NCBI GenBank assembly: GCA_905216215.1
Contig: CAJMSZ010000065.1
Coordinates: forward strand, 1-6,374
Source of the DNA: an uncultured bacterium
Lineage (GTDB): Bacteria; Bacillota; Clostridia; Lachnospirales; Lachnospiraceae
Direction of reading: 5' to 3'
Length of the DNA stretch: 6,374 nucleotides
The translations under genes were made by a program, and so were the position numbers. Positions 1-5,802 of this stretch are shown here, one piece after another (position 1 is the stretch's first letter; each line of letters starts with the position of its first letter). The notes beneath the pieces were generated by a model, which saw only the letters and a list, made by a program, of their open reading frames with translations, had not been told where the DNA came from and did no database searches.

Positions 1-3
1 ATT

Positions 4-492
4 ATGTTAAGAGGAATTTATCCCGGGAGTTTTGACCCGGTCACTCTTGGACACATAGATATTATCAAAAGAGGCAGTCACATCACAGATGAACTAATTG
101 TAGGCGTACTGCGCAATAACGCAAAAATGCCGTTGTTTTCTGTAGAAGAACGTGTTAGAATGTTAGAGGAAGTGACAGGTGACCTTCCAAATGTCAAAAT
201 TATTCCGTTTGACGGATTACTTGTCGATTTTGTCAGAGACATGGATGCATCCGTTGTCATCCGTGGACTTCGCGCCATTACTGATTTTGAATATGAGTTA
301 CAGATGGCTCAGACCAATTATAAGCTGGCACCGGATGTGGAATATATTTTTCTGCCAACCAATCTGCAATATTCTTATTTAAGTTCATCCATGGTGAAAG
401 AAGTTGCAGCATTTGGTGGAGATATTTCTAATTTTGTTCCCGATGTTCTGATTGACAGAATTGCAGAAAAGTACCGCGTTAACCAGCGGTAA
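4..492 (+). CDS. coaD: Phosphopantetheine adenylyltransferase (CoaD)
   Basis: CoaD transfers AMP from ATP to 4'-phosphopantetheine, giving dephospho-CoA, the penultimate step of coenzyme A synthesis in the cytoplasm. The 162-residue length is normal for the bacterial enzyme. It opens with the nucleotidyltransferase signature YPGSFDPVTLGH (residues 6-17), holding the TxGH-type ATP-binding motif with His17. The conserved RGLR (87-90), the FEYELQMA stretch (95-102) and the YLSSSMVKEVA nucleotide loop (125-135) are all intact, so the gene looks functional. The ATG at base 4 places the start five residues before YPGSFDP, as in known homologs, but only three bases precede it, so no ribosome binding site can be seen. 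In Bacillus subtilis coaD sits between rsmD and ylbJ; the same neighbourhood is recognisable here, although ylbJ is reversed. The 15-base gap to the next gene indicates co-transcription. Confidence 0.97.
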   Translation: MLRGIYPGSFDPVTLGHIDIIKRGSHITDELIVGVLRNNAKMPLFSVEERVRMLEEVTGDLPNVKIIPFDGLLVDFVRDMDASVVIRGLRAITDFEYELQMAQTNYKLAPDVEYIFLPTNLQYSYLSSSMVKEVAAFGGDISNFVPDVLIDRIAEKYRVNQR

Positions 493-507
493 GAAGGAGA
501 GTGTAAA

Positions 508-1101
508 ATGAGCAGCCGTATTGAACAGATTATTGAAGAGATTGAAGAGTACATTGACAGTTGTAAATTTCAGCCATTGTCAACGACTAAGATTATTGTA
601 AACAAGGATCAGATTGATGAGCTTCTTCGCGAGTTGCGTATGAAGACTCCGGATGAAATTAAACGTTACCAGAAGATTATCGCAAATAAGGATGCAATTT
701 TAGCTGATGCACAGGCAAAAGCAGAAAGCATGTTAGAAGAAGCACAGGTTCAGACAAATGAACTTGTCAGTGAACATGAGATTATGCAACAGGCATATGC
801 TCAGGCTAACGAGATTGTCATGGCAGCTACAGAGCAGGCACAGCAGATTCTGGACAATGCCACAAGTGATGCCAATGACATCCGTATCGGAGCAATCCAG
901 TACACTGATGACTTGCTTGCAAATGCAGAAAGCATCATCGGTCACACATTGGACAGCTACACAACGAAGTATGACACCCTTGTAAATTCTCTTCAGGAAT
1001 GCTACAATGTTGTCAGAAACAATCGTGCAGAGTTAGATGTTCCGGAGAAGTCTTCCCGTGGACTGGAAGCAGAATTTGGTCAGGATAATACGCAGGCATA
1101 A
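508..1101 (+). CDS. Hendecad coiled-coil protein of unknown function (V-ATPase subunit H-like / DivIVA-like)
   Basis: I do not recognise a defined function. The 197-residue protein is soluble, with no signal peptide or membrane segment. Residues 1-20 are acidic and helical. Residues 25-55 hold a short region around VNKDQIDELLRELR that resembles the start of DivIVA/SepF-like or ATP-synthase subunit-like proteins. Residues 60-145 form an alanine- and glutamine-rich coiled coil with an 11-residue beat: similar blocks begin at A68, A79, A96, A107 and A118, each ending in a hydrophobic pair such as ML, LV, IV or IL. The tail from about 175 is polar and probably disordered. Such proteins are often labelled ATPase or V-type ATPase subunit H because of coiled-coil similarity alone; no catalytic motif is visible. 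An AAGGAG site (494-499) lies 8 bases before the ATG. It follows coaD closely and converges on ylbJ. Confidence 0.8.
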   Translation: MSSRIEQIIEEIEEYIDSCKFQPLSTTKIIVNKDQIDELLRELRMKTPDEIKRYQKIIANKDAILADAQAKAESMLEEAQVQTNELVSEHEIMQQAYAQANEIVMAATEQAQQILDNATSDANDIRIGAIQYTDDLLANAESIIGHTLDSYTTKYDTLVNSLQECYNVVRNNRAELDVPEKSSRGLEAEFGQDNTQA

Positions 1102-1122
1102 GGGGAGAAATGCAAGTGTATT

Positions 1123-2052
1123 TCAGTTATTAAAATGACTGTATAACATAAGAAAAATAATTGCTAATAAACTGGTTACCATTGCGGTAATCAGTTTTTC
1201 TTTTATATATTGCCGAAAACATAAGCCTGCCCGCTCCACAATACACTTCGTCTGAAATCCGGCACATAGCCCACCAAAAGCTACAAGTGCCATAGAAAGA
1301 ACATATTTTACTTCAAAAGCAACTTCTGCGTCCCCTATCATATGAATCCCATTGGTAAGTTCCAGAGCAGGAAGCAGGAAAAGCTGCCAACCCCTTCCTG
1401 AAAAAGGCAGCGCTTTTAAACCATATAACAGAACACAGAACATCATAATATAGCCACCAATTTTTAAAATCGTCTCACAGCTTTCCCAGATACTTTCATC
1501 CAGGCTGCTACTACTTGTATTTGCATCGGTTAACATTCTTGCATCATAATTTTTTTTAAAATCCGAATAATACATTTTGCGAAACAAAAATCCGGAAATC
1601 ACATAGGAGCTTATCAGAATCCCCAGACTTATGTATGCCAGATCATGTCTTTTTAAACTTCGTTCGAAAACAAAGCCAATGACAAATCCCGGACTAGTAT
1701 TGTTGCAAAAGGAGAGGAGATACGCTCCCTCCTTTTTACTGATTTTTCCACTGGAAACAAATTCTGTAATTATCATTGCCCCAATAGGTGCACCGCAAAA
1801 AAAACCGCATAAAACAGCATAAGAGGACCACTTGAATATAGAAAAAACAGGGCCAAGTACAGGCGAAACCACTTTAGAAAACCTGTAAATGGCACCGCTT
1901 TTCATAAGTAATGCATTGACCACAAAAAATGGAAATAACGTGGGAAGAACCGTCTGAAACCATAAAAGAAGTCCTGTATTTGCACCATTAAAACTAATAT
2001 TCGGAAAAACAAGCAGGAAGACAAGGCAAATCAAAAGAAATACGGATAACAT
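1123..2052 (-). CDS. ylbJ: Sporulation integral membrane protein YlbJ (SpoVV), Gate-domain transporter
   Basis: In Bacillus subtilis YlbJ, renamed SpoVV, sits in the mother-cell-side outer forespore membrane, is SigE-dependent, and is needed to pass dipicolinic acid towards the forespore before SpoVA takes it in. It resembles nucleoside transporters. The 309-residue protein here has about eight to nine hydrophobic segments (roughly 3-19, 28-50, 75-98, 117-130, 138-157, 196-215, 222-238, 249-268 and 287-304). Family-like signatures are CGFFCGAPIGA (82-92), the SFCNNTSPGFVIG stretch (114-126) and ELTNGI (231-236). An upstream GTG (2085) would add 11 residues, but the ATG at 2052 is preceded by GGGAAGG at a 6-base spacing and begins directly with the first membrane helix, so I prefer it. 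It is shorter than the roughly 400 residues I recall for the Bacillus protein. It converges on the coiled-coil gene and diverges from the M23 peptidase. I see no terminator beyond its stop. Confidence 0.88.
   Translation of the reverse strand: MLSVFLLICLVFLLVFPNISFNGANTGLLLWFQTVLPTLFPFFVVNALLMKSGAIYRFSKVVSPVLGPVFSIFKWSSYAVLCGFFCGAPIGAMIITEFVSSGKISKKEGAYLLSFCNNTSPGFVIGFVFERSLKRHDLAYISLGILISSYVISGFLFRKMYYSDFKKNYDARMLTDANTSSSSLDESIWESCETILKIGGYIMMFCVLLYGLKALPFSGRGWQLFLLPALELTNGIHMIGDAEVAFEVKYVLSMALVAFGGLCAGFQTKCIVERAGLCFRQYIKEKLITAMVTSLLAIIFLMLYSHFNN
1170..1204 (+). terminator. Intrinsic terminator for the coaD operon, inside the ylbJ coding region
   Basis: An 11-base-pair stem (arms 1170-1180 and 1186-1196, with a single G-T wobble) encloses a five-base loop ATTGC and is followed at once by TTTTTCTTTT on the + strand. 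An extra A-T pair (1169/1197) can extend the stem. On the minus strand the bases after the stem are only TTTATTAGC, so it looks directional, serving the rightward coaD transcript. It lies 69 bases past the stop of the coiled-coil gene, within codons about 283-295 of ylbJ. The call rests on sequence pattern only. Confidence 0.75.
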
Positions 2053-2058
2053 ACTATT

Positions 2059-2065
2059 CCTTCCC
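2059..2065 (-). promoter_or_regulatory. Ribosome binding site that fixes the ylbJ start
   Basis: GGGAAGG on the minus strand lies 6 bases before the ATG at 2052-2050. It argues for this start over the GTG at 2085, which has only A/T-rich sequence and no purine-rich site in front of it. Confidence 0.7.
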
Positions 2066-2088
2066 GTTTCTATTATATATATCACTTT

Positions 2089-2118
2089 AGTCTATGACCG
2101 GCTCTGACTCCTTATGTC
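2089..2118 (-). promoter_or_regulatory. Candidate SigE-type promoter for ylbJ
   Basis: On the minus strand GACATAAG (2118-2111) and CATAGACT (2096-2089) are 14 bases apart. The known SigE consensus is roughly GKCATATT, 13-15 bases, CATACAMT. The core CATA matches in both boxes and the spacing fits, although the outer bases of each box differ. The predicted start, near 2082, would leave a leader of about 30 bases holding the ylbJ ribosome binding site. The idea gains weight because ylbJ is SigE-dependent in Bacillus. The upstream box overlaps a perfect TTGACA (2120-2115), but no good SigA -10 lies 16-18 bases further on. Confidence 0.45.
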
Positions 2119-2134
2119 AAGGCTGCCGGAAAGA

Positions 2135-2162
2135 TTGACATCCCTGATACATATATTATAAA
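2135..2162 (+). promoter_or_regulatory. Candidate SigA-type promoter for the M23 peptidase gene
   Basis: A perfect TTGACA (2135-2140), a 16-base spacer and TATAAA (2157-2162) match the vegetative consensus at 11 of 12 positions. An overlapping CATATATTA (2150-2158) fits the SigK -10 pattern CATANNNTA, but no matching AC lies 16-17 bases upstream of it. With the SigA reading, the transcript would begin near 2169, only about 17 bases before the ATG. Confidence 0.5.
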
Positions 2163-2185
2163 AAAGGAAAAAAACAGTATGTGAA

Positions 2186-2977
2186 ATGAAAAGACCAAAT
2201 TGTCTGCTATTTTGTTTTCTCTTTGCTCTGTTTACAACACTTTTACTTCACGATCTTACACTCCAATCTCAACAGTCGAAATTAACCAGGTCTTATATAC
2301 AGGGAGACGAATTCCGCTCTCACGAACTAAGCAAAGATATGATCGATCTTCTAAAAGCAAAACCTCCCTCTGAAAGAGGAAAACAGGCCGGACTCTATCT
2401 TTTGCAGCATAATTATCCCCCTGAGGAAGAACCTTTTTCCCAGAATAAAAACTGGCAGTTTTATGTAAATTGCTGCAATGCTATCTGGCAGGATATCGCT
2501 TATTTTCCCATTCCCATATCCACATCTCATGAAGAATATCAGGTTTCTTATGGAGACAGTTGGATGATGGAGCGAACCTATGGAGGTAAAAGAGGACACG
2601 AGGGAACGGATTTGATTGCGAGTGAAAATACTCCCGGTCTATATCCTGTTCTAAGTATGACAGATGGTGTCATCAAACACATAGGCTGGTTAGAACAAGG
2701 CGGTTACAGGGTCGGCATAGAGTCCCCATCCGGTGGCTATTTTTACTATGCTCATCTGGATTCCTATGGAAATATCCGGGAAAACATGGAAATTCCTGCA
2801 GGCTATGTTCTGGGATTTATGGGGAACAGTGGATACGGAAAAGAAGGTACAAAAGGAATGTTTGTCACTCACCTTCATCTGGGAATCTATCTATATGAAA
2901 ATGACGAAGAAATCAGTATAAACCCATATTGGATTTTGAAAATGATTGAAGAGAAAAGGCTTTCCTGTTCATTCTAA
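2186..2977 (+). CDS. Membrane-anchored M23 (LytM-type) zinc metallopeptidase
   Basis: This is probably a peptidoglycan endopeptidase acting outside the cytoplasmic membrane. Of 263 residues, 6-22 form one hydrophobic N-terminal helix (signal anchor or uncleaved signal; no lipobox). Residues 25-115 are a polar region without a recognised domain. The LytM domain covers about 120-250. The zinc ligands and catalytic histidines are all present: GHEGTD (H138 and D142), YAHLD (H190) and THLHLG (H229 and H231). The HEGTD form resembles LytH of Bacillus subtilis, a SigK-dependent L-Ala-D-Glu endopeptidase of spore cortex, but LytM-domain similarity alone does not settle substrate. It faces away from ylbJ, which supports a sporulation link. 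The ATG at 2186 is the only usual start after the in-frame stop at 2159. Its nearest Shine-Dalgarno-like AAGGA (2164-2168) is 17 bases away, unusually far. No terminator is visible after the stop, so read-through into the next operon is possible. Confidence 0.88.
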   Translation: MKRPNCLLFCFLFALFTTLLLHDLTLQSQQSKLTRSYIQGDEFRSHELSKDMIDLLKAKPPSERGKQAGLYLLQHNYPPEEEPFSQNKNWQFYVNCCNAIWQDIAYFPIPISTSHEEYQVSYGDSWMMERTYGGKRGHEGTDLIASENTPGLYPVLSMTDGVIKHIGWLEQGGYRVGIESPSGGYFYYAHLDSYGNIRENMEIPAGYVLGFMGNSGYGKEGTKGMFVTHLHLGIYLYENDEEISINPYWILKMIEEKRLSCSF

Positions 2978-2980
2978 CTA

Positions 2981-2989
2981 TGGTATACT
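2981..2989 (+). promoter_or_regulatory. Extended -10 promoter for the rsmF operon
   Basis: TGGTATACT matches the extended -10 form TGnTATAAT with one mismatch. The -35 region near 2961-2966 (TTTCCT) is weak, which is usual for extended -10 promoters. It lies just after the peptidase stop codon. Predicted transcription would start near 2996 and give a leader of about 47 bases before the rsmF TTG codon. Confidence 0.55.
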
Positions 2990-2998
2990 TTGTATTGT

Positions 2999-3011
2999 CA
3001 TTCGACGAATG
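2999..3011 (+). repeat. 13-base palindrome near the predicted rsmF transcription start
   Basis: CATTCG-A-CGAATG is a perfect inverted repeat with a one-base centre. It begins about 3 bases after the predicted start site of the extended -10 promoter. The tight centre argues against an RNA hairpin terminator and suits a dimeric DNA-binding protein, so it may be an operator. It does not resemble the Gram-positive LexA box. The function is not shown. Confidence 0.4.
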
Positions 3012-3029
3012 GCCATCATGATATAACAT

Positions 3030-3034
3030 GGAGG
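3030..3034 (+). promoter_or_regulatory. Ribosome binding site favouring a TTG start for rsmF
   Basis: GGAGG stands 8 bases before TTG 3043-3045. The alternative ATG at 3028 overlaps this site and has no purine-rich sequence upstream. The site therefore points to the TTG as the true start. Confidence 0.65.
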
Positions 3035-3042
3035 AATCACAA

Positions 3043-4437
3043 TTGATCACATTACCCGTTGAATTTGAAGAGAAAATGCGTTGCTTACTTGGCGATGAAT
3101 TTGACGAATATATAAAGTGTTACGACGCTCCCCGTTATTATGGTCTGCGCGTCAATACCCAGAAGATTTCCGTAGAAGATTTTTTAAAAATATGTCCCTT
3201 TAATGTGACACCAATTCCCTGGATTGAAAATGGCTTTTATTATGATGGAGAACAGATTTCCCCTGCCAAACATCCGTATTATTATGCCGGTCTTTATTAC
3301 CTTCAGGAGCCAAGTGCCATGACACCGGCCAGCCGCCTTCCGGTGGAGCCCGGTGATAAGGTACTGGATGTATGTGCAGCCCCGGGTGGTAAAGCTACTG
3401 AACTTGGTGCAAAGCTTCACAGAGAAGGTGTTCTGATTGCCAATGACATCAGCAGTTCCCGTGCCAAGGGGCTTCTTAAGAACTTAGAAGTATTCGGAAT
3501 TGGAAATATGTTGGTTCTGAGCGAAGAGCCTGGAAAACTGGAAAATTATTTTCCGGAATTTTTTGATAAAATTCTCATTGATGCTCCTTGCTCCGGTGAA
3601 GGGATGTTCCGCAAGGATAAAAAAATGGTAAAAGCATGGGAAGAGCACGGACCTGCGTTCTTTTCAAAGCTGCAGCGAAGCATCATAACTCAATCAGCAC
3701 GTATGTTAAAGCCAGGTGGAATCATGCTTTATTCTACCTGCACTTTTGATGCTCTCGAAAATGAAGGGACGATAGAATATTTGTTAAAAGAATTCCCAGA
3801 ATTTCATATTTTGGATATGGAATCTTACGAAGGATTCGCAAGTGGCAGACCGGAATTCACGGAATCCGGGAATCCACAGTTAACCAAAACGGTTCGAATT
3901 TTCCCACACAAAATGAAAGGAGAGGGACATTTCCTTGCATTGTTACAGAAAGGTGAGACAGAAGAGTCTTTATCTGAGAAAGCATCCAATATATCATCTG
4001 GCAAAAAGAAAATTCCAGAAGATATACAGCAGTTTTTCCAGAATGTCAGCTGGCAGCTTCAGCCGGAACGGCTGGATATTCACGGAGAAAGGGTTTATTA
4101 TATGCCTGAGAATCTTCCGGATATGCGCGGAATCCGTTTCCTGCGGACAGGACTTCTTCTTGGTGAACTGAAAAAGAACCGTTTCGAGCCAAGCCAGGCT
4201 CTGGCCATGTATCTGAAAGCATCTGAATTTGCACATACCATTAGTCTGTCTGCTGAGGATGAACGGATTACCCGTTATTTAAAAGGGGAAACCATAGAAG
4301 TAGACGACCTTACCACACCGCAAGAAACAGGATGGCACCTGGTATGTGTAGATGGTTACCCGTTGGGATGGGGCAAATTGAATCAGGGAACACTGAAAAA
4401 CAAATATTTGCCGGGATGGAGGAATCAATCCTCATGA
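3043..4437 (+). CDS. rsmF: rRNA cytosine-C5 methyltransferase, RsmF/NOL1-NOP2-Sun family
   Basis: These enzymes use S-adenosylmethionine to methylate carbon 5 of a cytosine in rRNA; E. coli RsmF (YebU) acts on C1407 of 16S rRNA. With a TTG start the protein has 464 residues. The N-terminal part (1-95) is the family's RNA-contacting region. The Rossmann methyltransferase core has LDVCAAPGGKATELG (108-122) for SAM binding, DAPCSGEGMFRK (180-191) with the conserved Cys183, and YSTCTF (230-235) with Cys233. The second cysteine is the usual nucleophile and the first helps release product; both are intact. The C-terminal third (about 270-464) fits the PUA-like RNA-binding extension of Gram-positive RsmF proteins, ending in the characteristic PLGWGKLNQGTLKNKYLPGW stretch. 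An ATG at 3028 would add five residues but lacks its own binding site. It heads an operon with rsuA, which it overlaps by four bases. The exact rRNA target is inferred from homologs. Confidence 0.9.
   Translation: MITLPVEFEEKMRCLLGDEFDEYIKCYDAPRYYGLRVNTQKISVEDFLKICPFNVTPIPWIENGFYYDGEQISPAKHPYYYAGLYYLQEPSAMTPASRLPVEPGDKVLDVCAAPGGKATELGAKLHREGVLIANDISSSRAKGLLKNLEVFGIGNMLVLSEEPGKLENYFPEFFDKILIDAPCSGEGMFRKDKKMVKAWEEHGPAFFSKLQRSIITQSARMLKPGGIMLYSTCTFDALENEGTIEYLLKEFPEFHILDMESYEGFASGRPEFTESGNPQLTKTVRIFPHKMKGEGHFLALLQKGETEESLSEKASNISSGKKKIPEDIQQFFQNVSWQLQPERLDIHGERVYYMPENLPDMRGIRFLRTGLLLGELKKNRFEPSQALAMYLKASEFAHTISLSAEDERITRYLKGETIEVDDLTTPQETGWHLVCVDGYPLGWGKLNQGTLKNKYLPGWRNQSS
4416..4435 (+). promoter_or_regulatory. 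Hairpin that can hide the rsuA ribosome binding site and start
   Basis: GAGGA (4419-4423) pairs perfectly with TCCTC (4429-4433) across the five-base loop ATCAA. This covers most of the GGAGG Shine-Dalgarno (4418-4422) and abuts the ATG at 4434. With one bulged G, ATGG at 4416-4419 can also pair with CAT at 4433-4435, drawing in the start codon. A ribosome finishing rsmF at 4435-4437 would open it, which would give translational coupling. This is inferred from base pairing only; a 5-bp stem may be weak. Confidence 0.4.
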
Positions 4438-5138
4438 TCAGACTGGATAAATACCTTGCAGATATGGGAATCGGCACCCGTACAGAAGTAAAGAAGTTCA
4501 TCCATGCAGGGCGGATTCAGGTAGATGGACAGACCATAAAAAAGCCGGAAAGCAAAGTAGATACCGAAACTCAGCAGATTTGTTTTGATGGTATACCAGT
4601 CCACTACCGGGAATATGAATACTATATGCTTCATAAACCTGCGGGAGTCGTATCTGCCACAAAAGACAAAAAAGAAAAAACCGTACTGGATCTGCTGAAT
4701 ATCCAGAAACGAAAGGATTTATTTCCAGTCGGCAGGCTGGATAAAGATACAGAGGGTCTTTTGCTGATAACAAATGACGGTGCACTTGCACACAGACTCC
4801 TCGCTCCGGGAAAGCATGTGGACAAGGTATATTTTGCCTGCGTAGAAGGAAAGGTAACAGATGGTGATATTTTTGCCTTCTCACAAGGACTTGACATTGG
4901 TGACCCGGATCCTACACTTCCGGCAAAACTGGAAATCCTGACATCAGATGACGTATCTGAAATCCTGCTTACCATACAGGAAGGGCGTTTTCATCAGGTG
5001 AAACGTATGTTTGAAGCTGTAGGAAAAAAAGTCATTTATTTAAAACGTTTATCCATGGGGACACTACATCTGGATGAAACACTTCCAAAGGGTGGTTTTC
5101 GTGCCCTCACAGAACAGGAGATAAAAAAATTATGTTAG
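4434..5138 (+). CDS. rsuA: rRNA pseudouridine synthase, RsuA family
   Basis: RsuA converts a uridine in rRNA to pseudouridine; the E. coli enzyme acts on U516 of 16S rRNA. The 234-residue protein has an N-terminal S4 RNA-binding domain (about 1-48: RLDKYLADMGIGTR, then HAGRIQVDG) and the RsuA/RluB catalytic domain (about 60-230). The catalytic motif GRLDKDTEGLLL (100-111) contains Asp103, and GRFHQVKRMFEAVG (184-197) is the conserved second signature. HKPAG (67-71) is also typical. The C-terminal half follows RsuA more closely than RluB as I recall them, but a 23S target cannot be excluded. I chose the ATG at 4434 because it starts exactly at the S4 domain and overlaps the rsmF stop as ATGA. 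An in-frame ATG at 4332 would add 34 residues and lies deep inside rsmF. The next gene overlaps its stop by seven bases. Confidence 0.9.
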   Translation: MIRLDKYLADMGIGTRTEVKKFIHAGRIQVDGQTIKKPESKVDTETQQICFDGIPVHYREYEYYMLHKPAGVVSATKDKKEKTVLDLLNIQKRKDLFPVGRLDKDTEGLLLITNDGALAHRLLAPGKHVDKVYFACVEGKVTDGDIFAFSQGLDIGDPDPTLPAKLEILTSDDVSEILLTIQEGRFHQVKRMFEAVGKKVIYLKRLSMGTLHLDETLPKGGFRALTEQEIKKLC

Positions 5139-5800
5139 ACAATAAATCAGCCCTGCTCTTTGATTTCGATGGTACTTTAGTCGATTCCATGGGAGTATGG
5201 GTACAGATTGATGAAGATTATATAAAAAAGTACAACCTTGTTGAGCCGGAACATTTTCATAAAGATATGGAGGGGCTCAGCTACACAGAAACTGCCGAGT
5301 ATTTTCTGAAGGTATTTCCAACTCTTCCACATACGGTAGAAGAGTTGAAAGAAGAGTGGTATCATATGGCACTCTATAAGTACACTCATGAAATAGAACT
5401 CAAAAAGGGAGCGGAAGCTTTTCTTCGTAAAGCCAAGGAAGATGGGTTTAAAACCGGAATTGCTACCAGCAATGACAGACAGCTTGTAGAAGCATGCCTG
5501 GCTTCCTTGGGAATTTCCGAATGCATTGATACCATCAGTACCGGATGTGAGGTTCAAAAAGGAAAGCCCGCACCGGATGTGTATCTGAAGGCTGCCGAAA
5601 ATCTGCATATAAAACCAGAGAGCTGTCTTGTATTTGAAGATGTTCCTATGGGAATTCTTGCCGGGAAAAACGCCGGTATGGAAGTTTGCGCTGTAGAAGA
5701 CTGGTTTTCTGCCAAGCAACGGGAGAAGAAAAGAGCACTTGCTGATTACTATATTCAAGATTACACAAGAATTTTAAACCACACATTTGAGGTGTTATAA
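5132..5800 (+). CDS. HAD-superfamily phosphatase, beta-phosphoglucomutase-like (subfamily IA)
   Basis: This is a cytoplasmic magnesium-dependent phosphohydrolase, or possibly a phosphomutase, of unknown substrate. The 222-residue length is normal for the subfamily. All four HAD motifs are present: DFDGTLVDS (11-19) with nucleophile Asp11 and acid/base Asp13; motif II at IATSND (110-115); Lys145 in KGKPAPD (143-149); and FEDVPMGILAGKNAGM (168-183) with acidic Asp170. A helical C1 cap fills about 20-90, as in beta-phosphoglucomutase and other small-metabolite phosphatases. The ATG at 5132 overlaps the rsuA stop by seven bases, with AGGAG (5116-5120) 11 bases upstream, so translation is probably coupled. 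Its place after a pseudouridine synthase does not prove a nucleotide substrate; sugar phosphates are equally possible. Confidence 0.9.
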   Translation: MLDNKSALLFDFDGTLVDSMGVWVQIDEDYIKKYNLVEPEHFHKDMEGLSYTETAEYFLKVFPTLPHTVEELKEEWYHMALYKYTHEIELKKGAEAFLRKAKEDGFKTGIATSNDRQLVEACLASLGISECIDTISTGCEVQKGKPAPDVYLKAAENLHIKPESCLVFEDVPMGILAGKNAGMEVCAVEDWFSAKQREKKRALADYYIQDYTRILNHTFEVL

Positions 5801-5802
5801 AG

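Noticed and set aside
1040..1122. A terminator for ylbJ on the minus strand past its stop
   Set aside because: Only short stems such as GAAG-A-CTTC are present and no T-tract follows, so no terminator is supported.
2053..2085. An 11-residue N-terminal extension of YlbJ from a GTG
   Set aside because: The strong GGGAAGG site lies within that extension, correctly spaced for the ATG at 2052.
2098..2129. Inverted CCGGC/GCCGG arms around CCTTATGTCAAGG in the divergent region, considered as an operator
   Set aside because: The outer arms (centre 2113.5) and the inner CCTT/AAGG arms (centre 2116) do not share a centre, and five-base arms this far apart are expected by chance.
4332..4433. A 34-residue N-terminal extension of RsuA from an upstream ATG
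   Set aside because: It would overlap rsmF by over 100 bases and precede the S4 domain with unrelated sequence; the ATG at 4434 fits the family start and the ATGA overlap.
4498..4975. Two overlapping minus-strand open frames of 128 and 114 codons inside rsuA
   Set aside because: Both are antisense to conserved pseudouridine synthase motifs, low in recognisable protein features, and without a supporting promoter.
5177..5758. A 193-codon open frame on the minus strand inside the HAD gene
   Set aside because: It lies wholly antisense to a gene with all four HAD motifs, has no recognisable family features, and looks like a by-product of codon composition.
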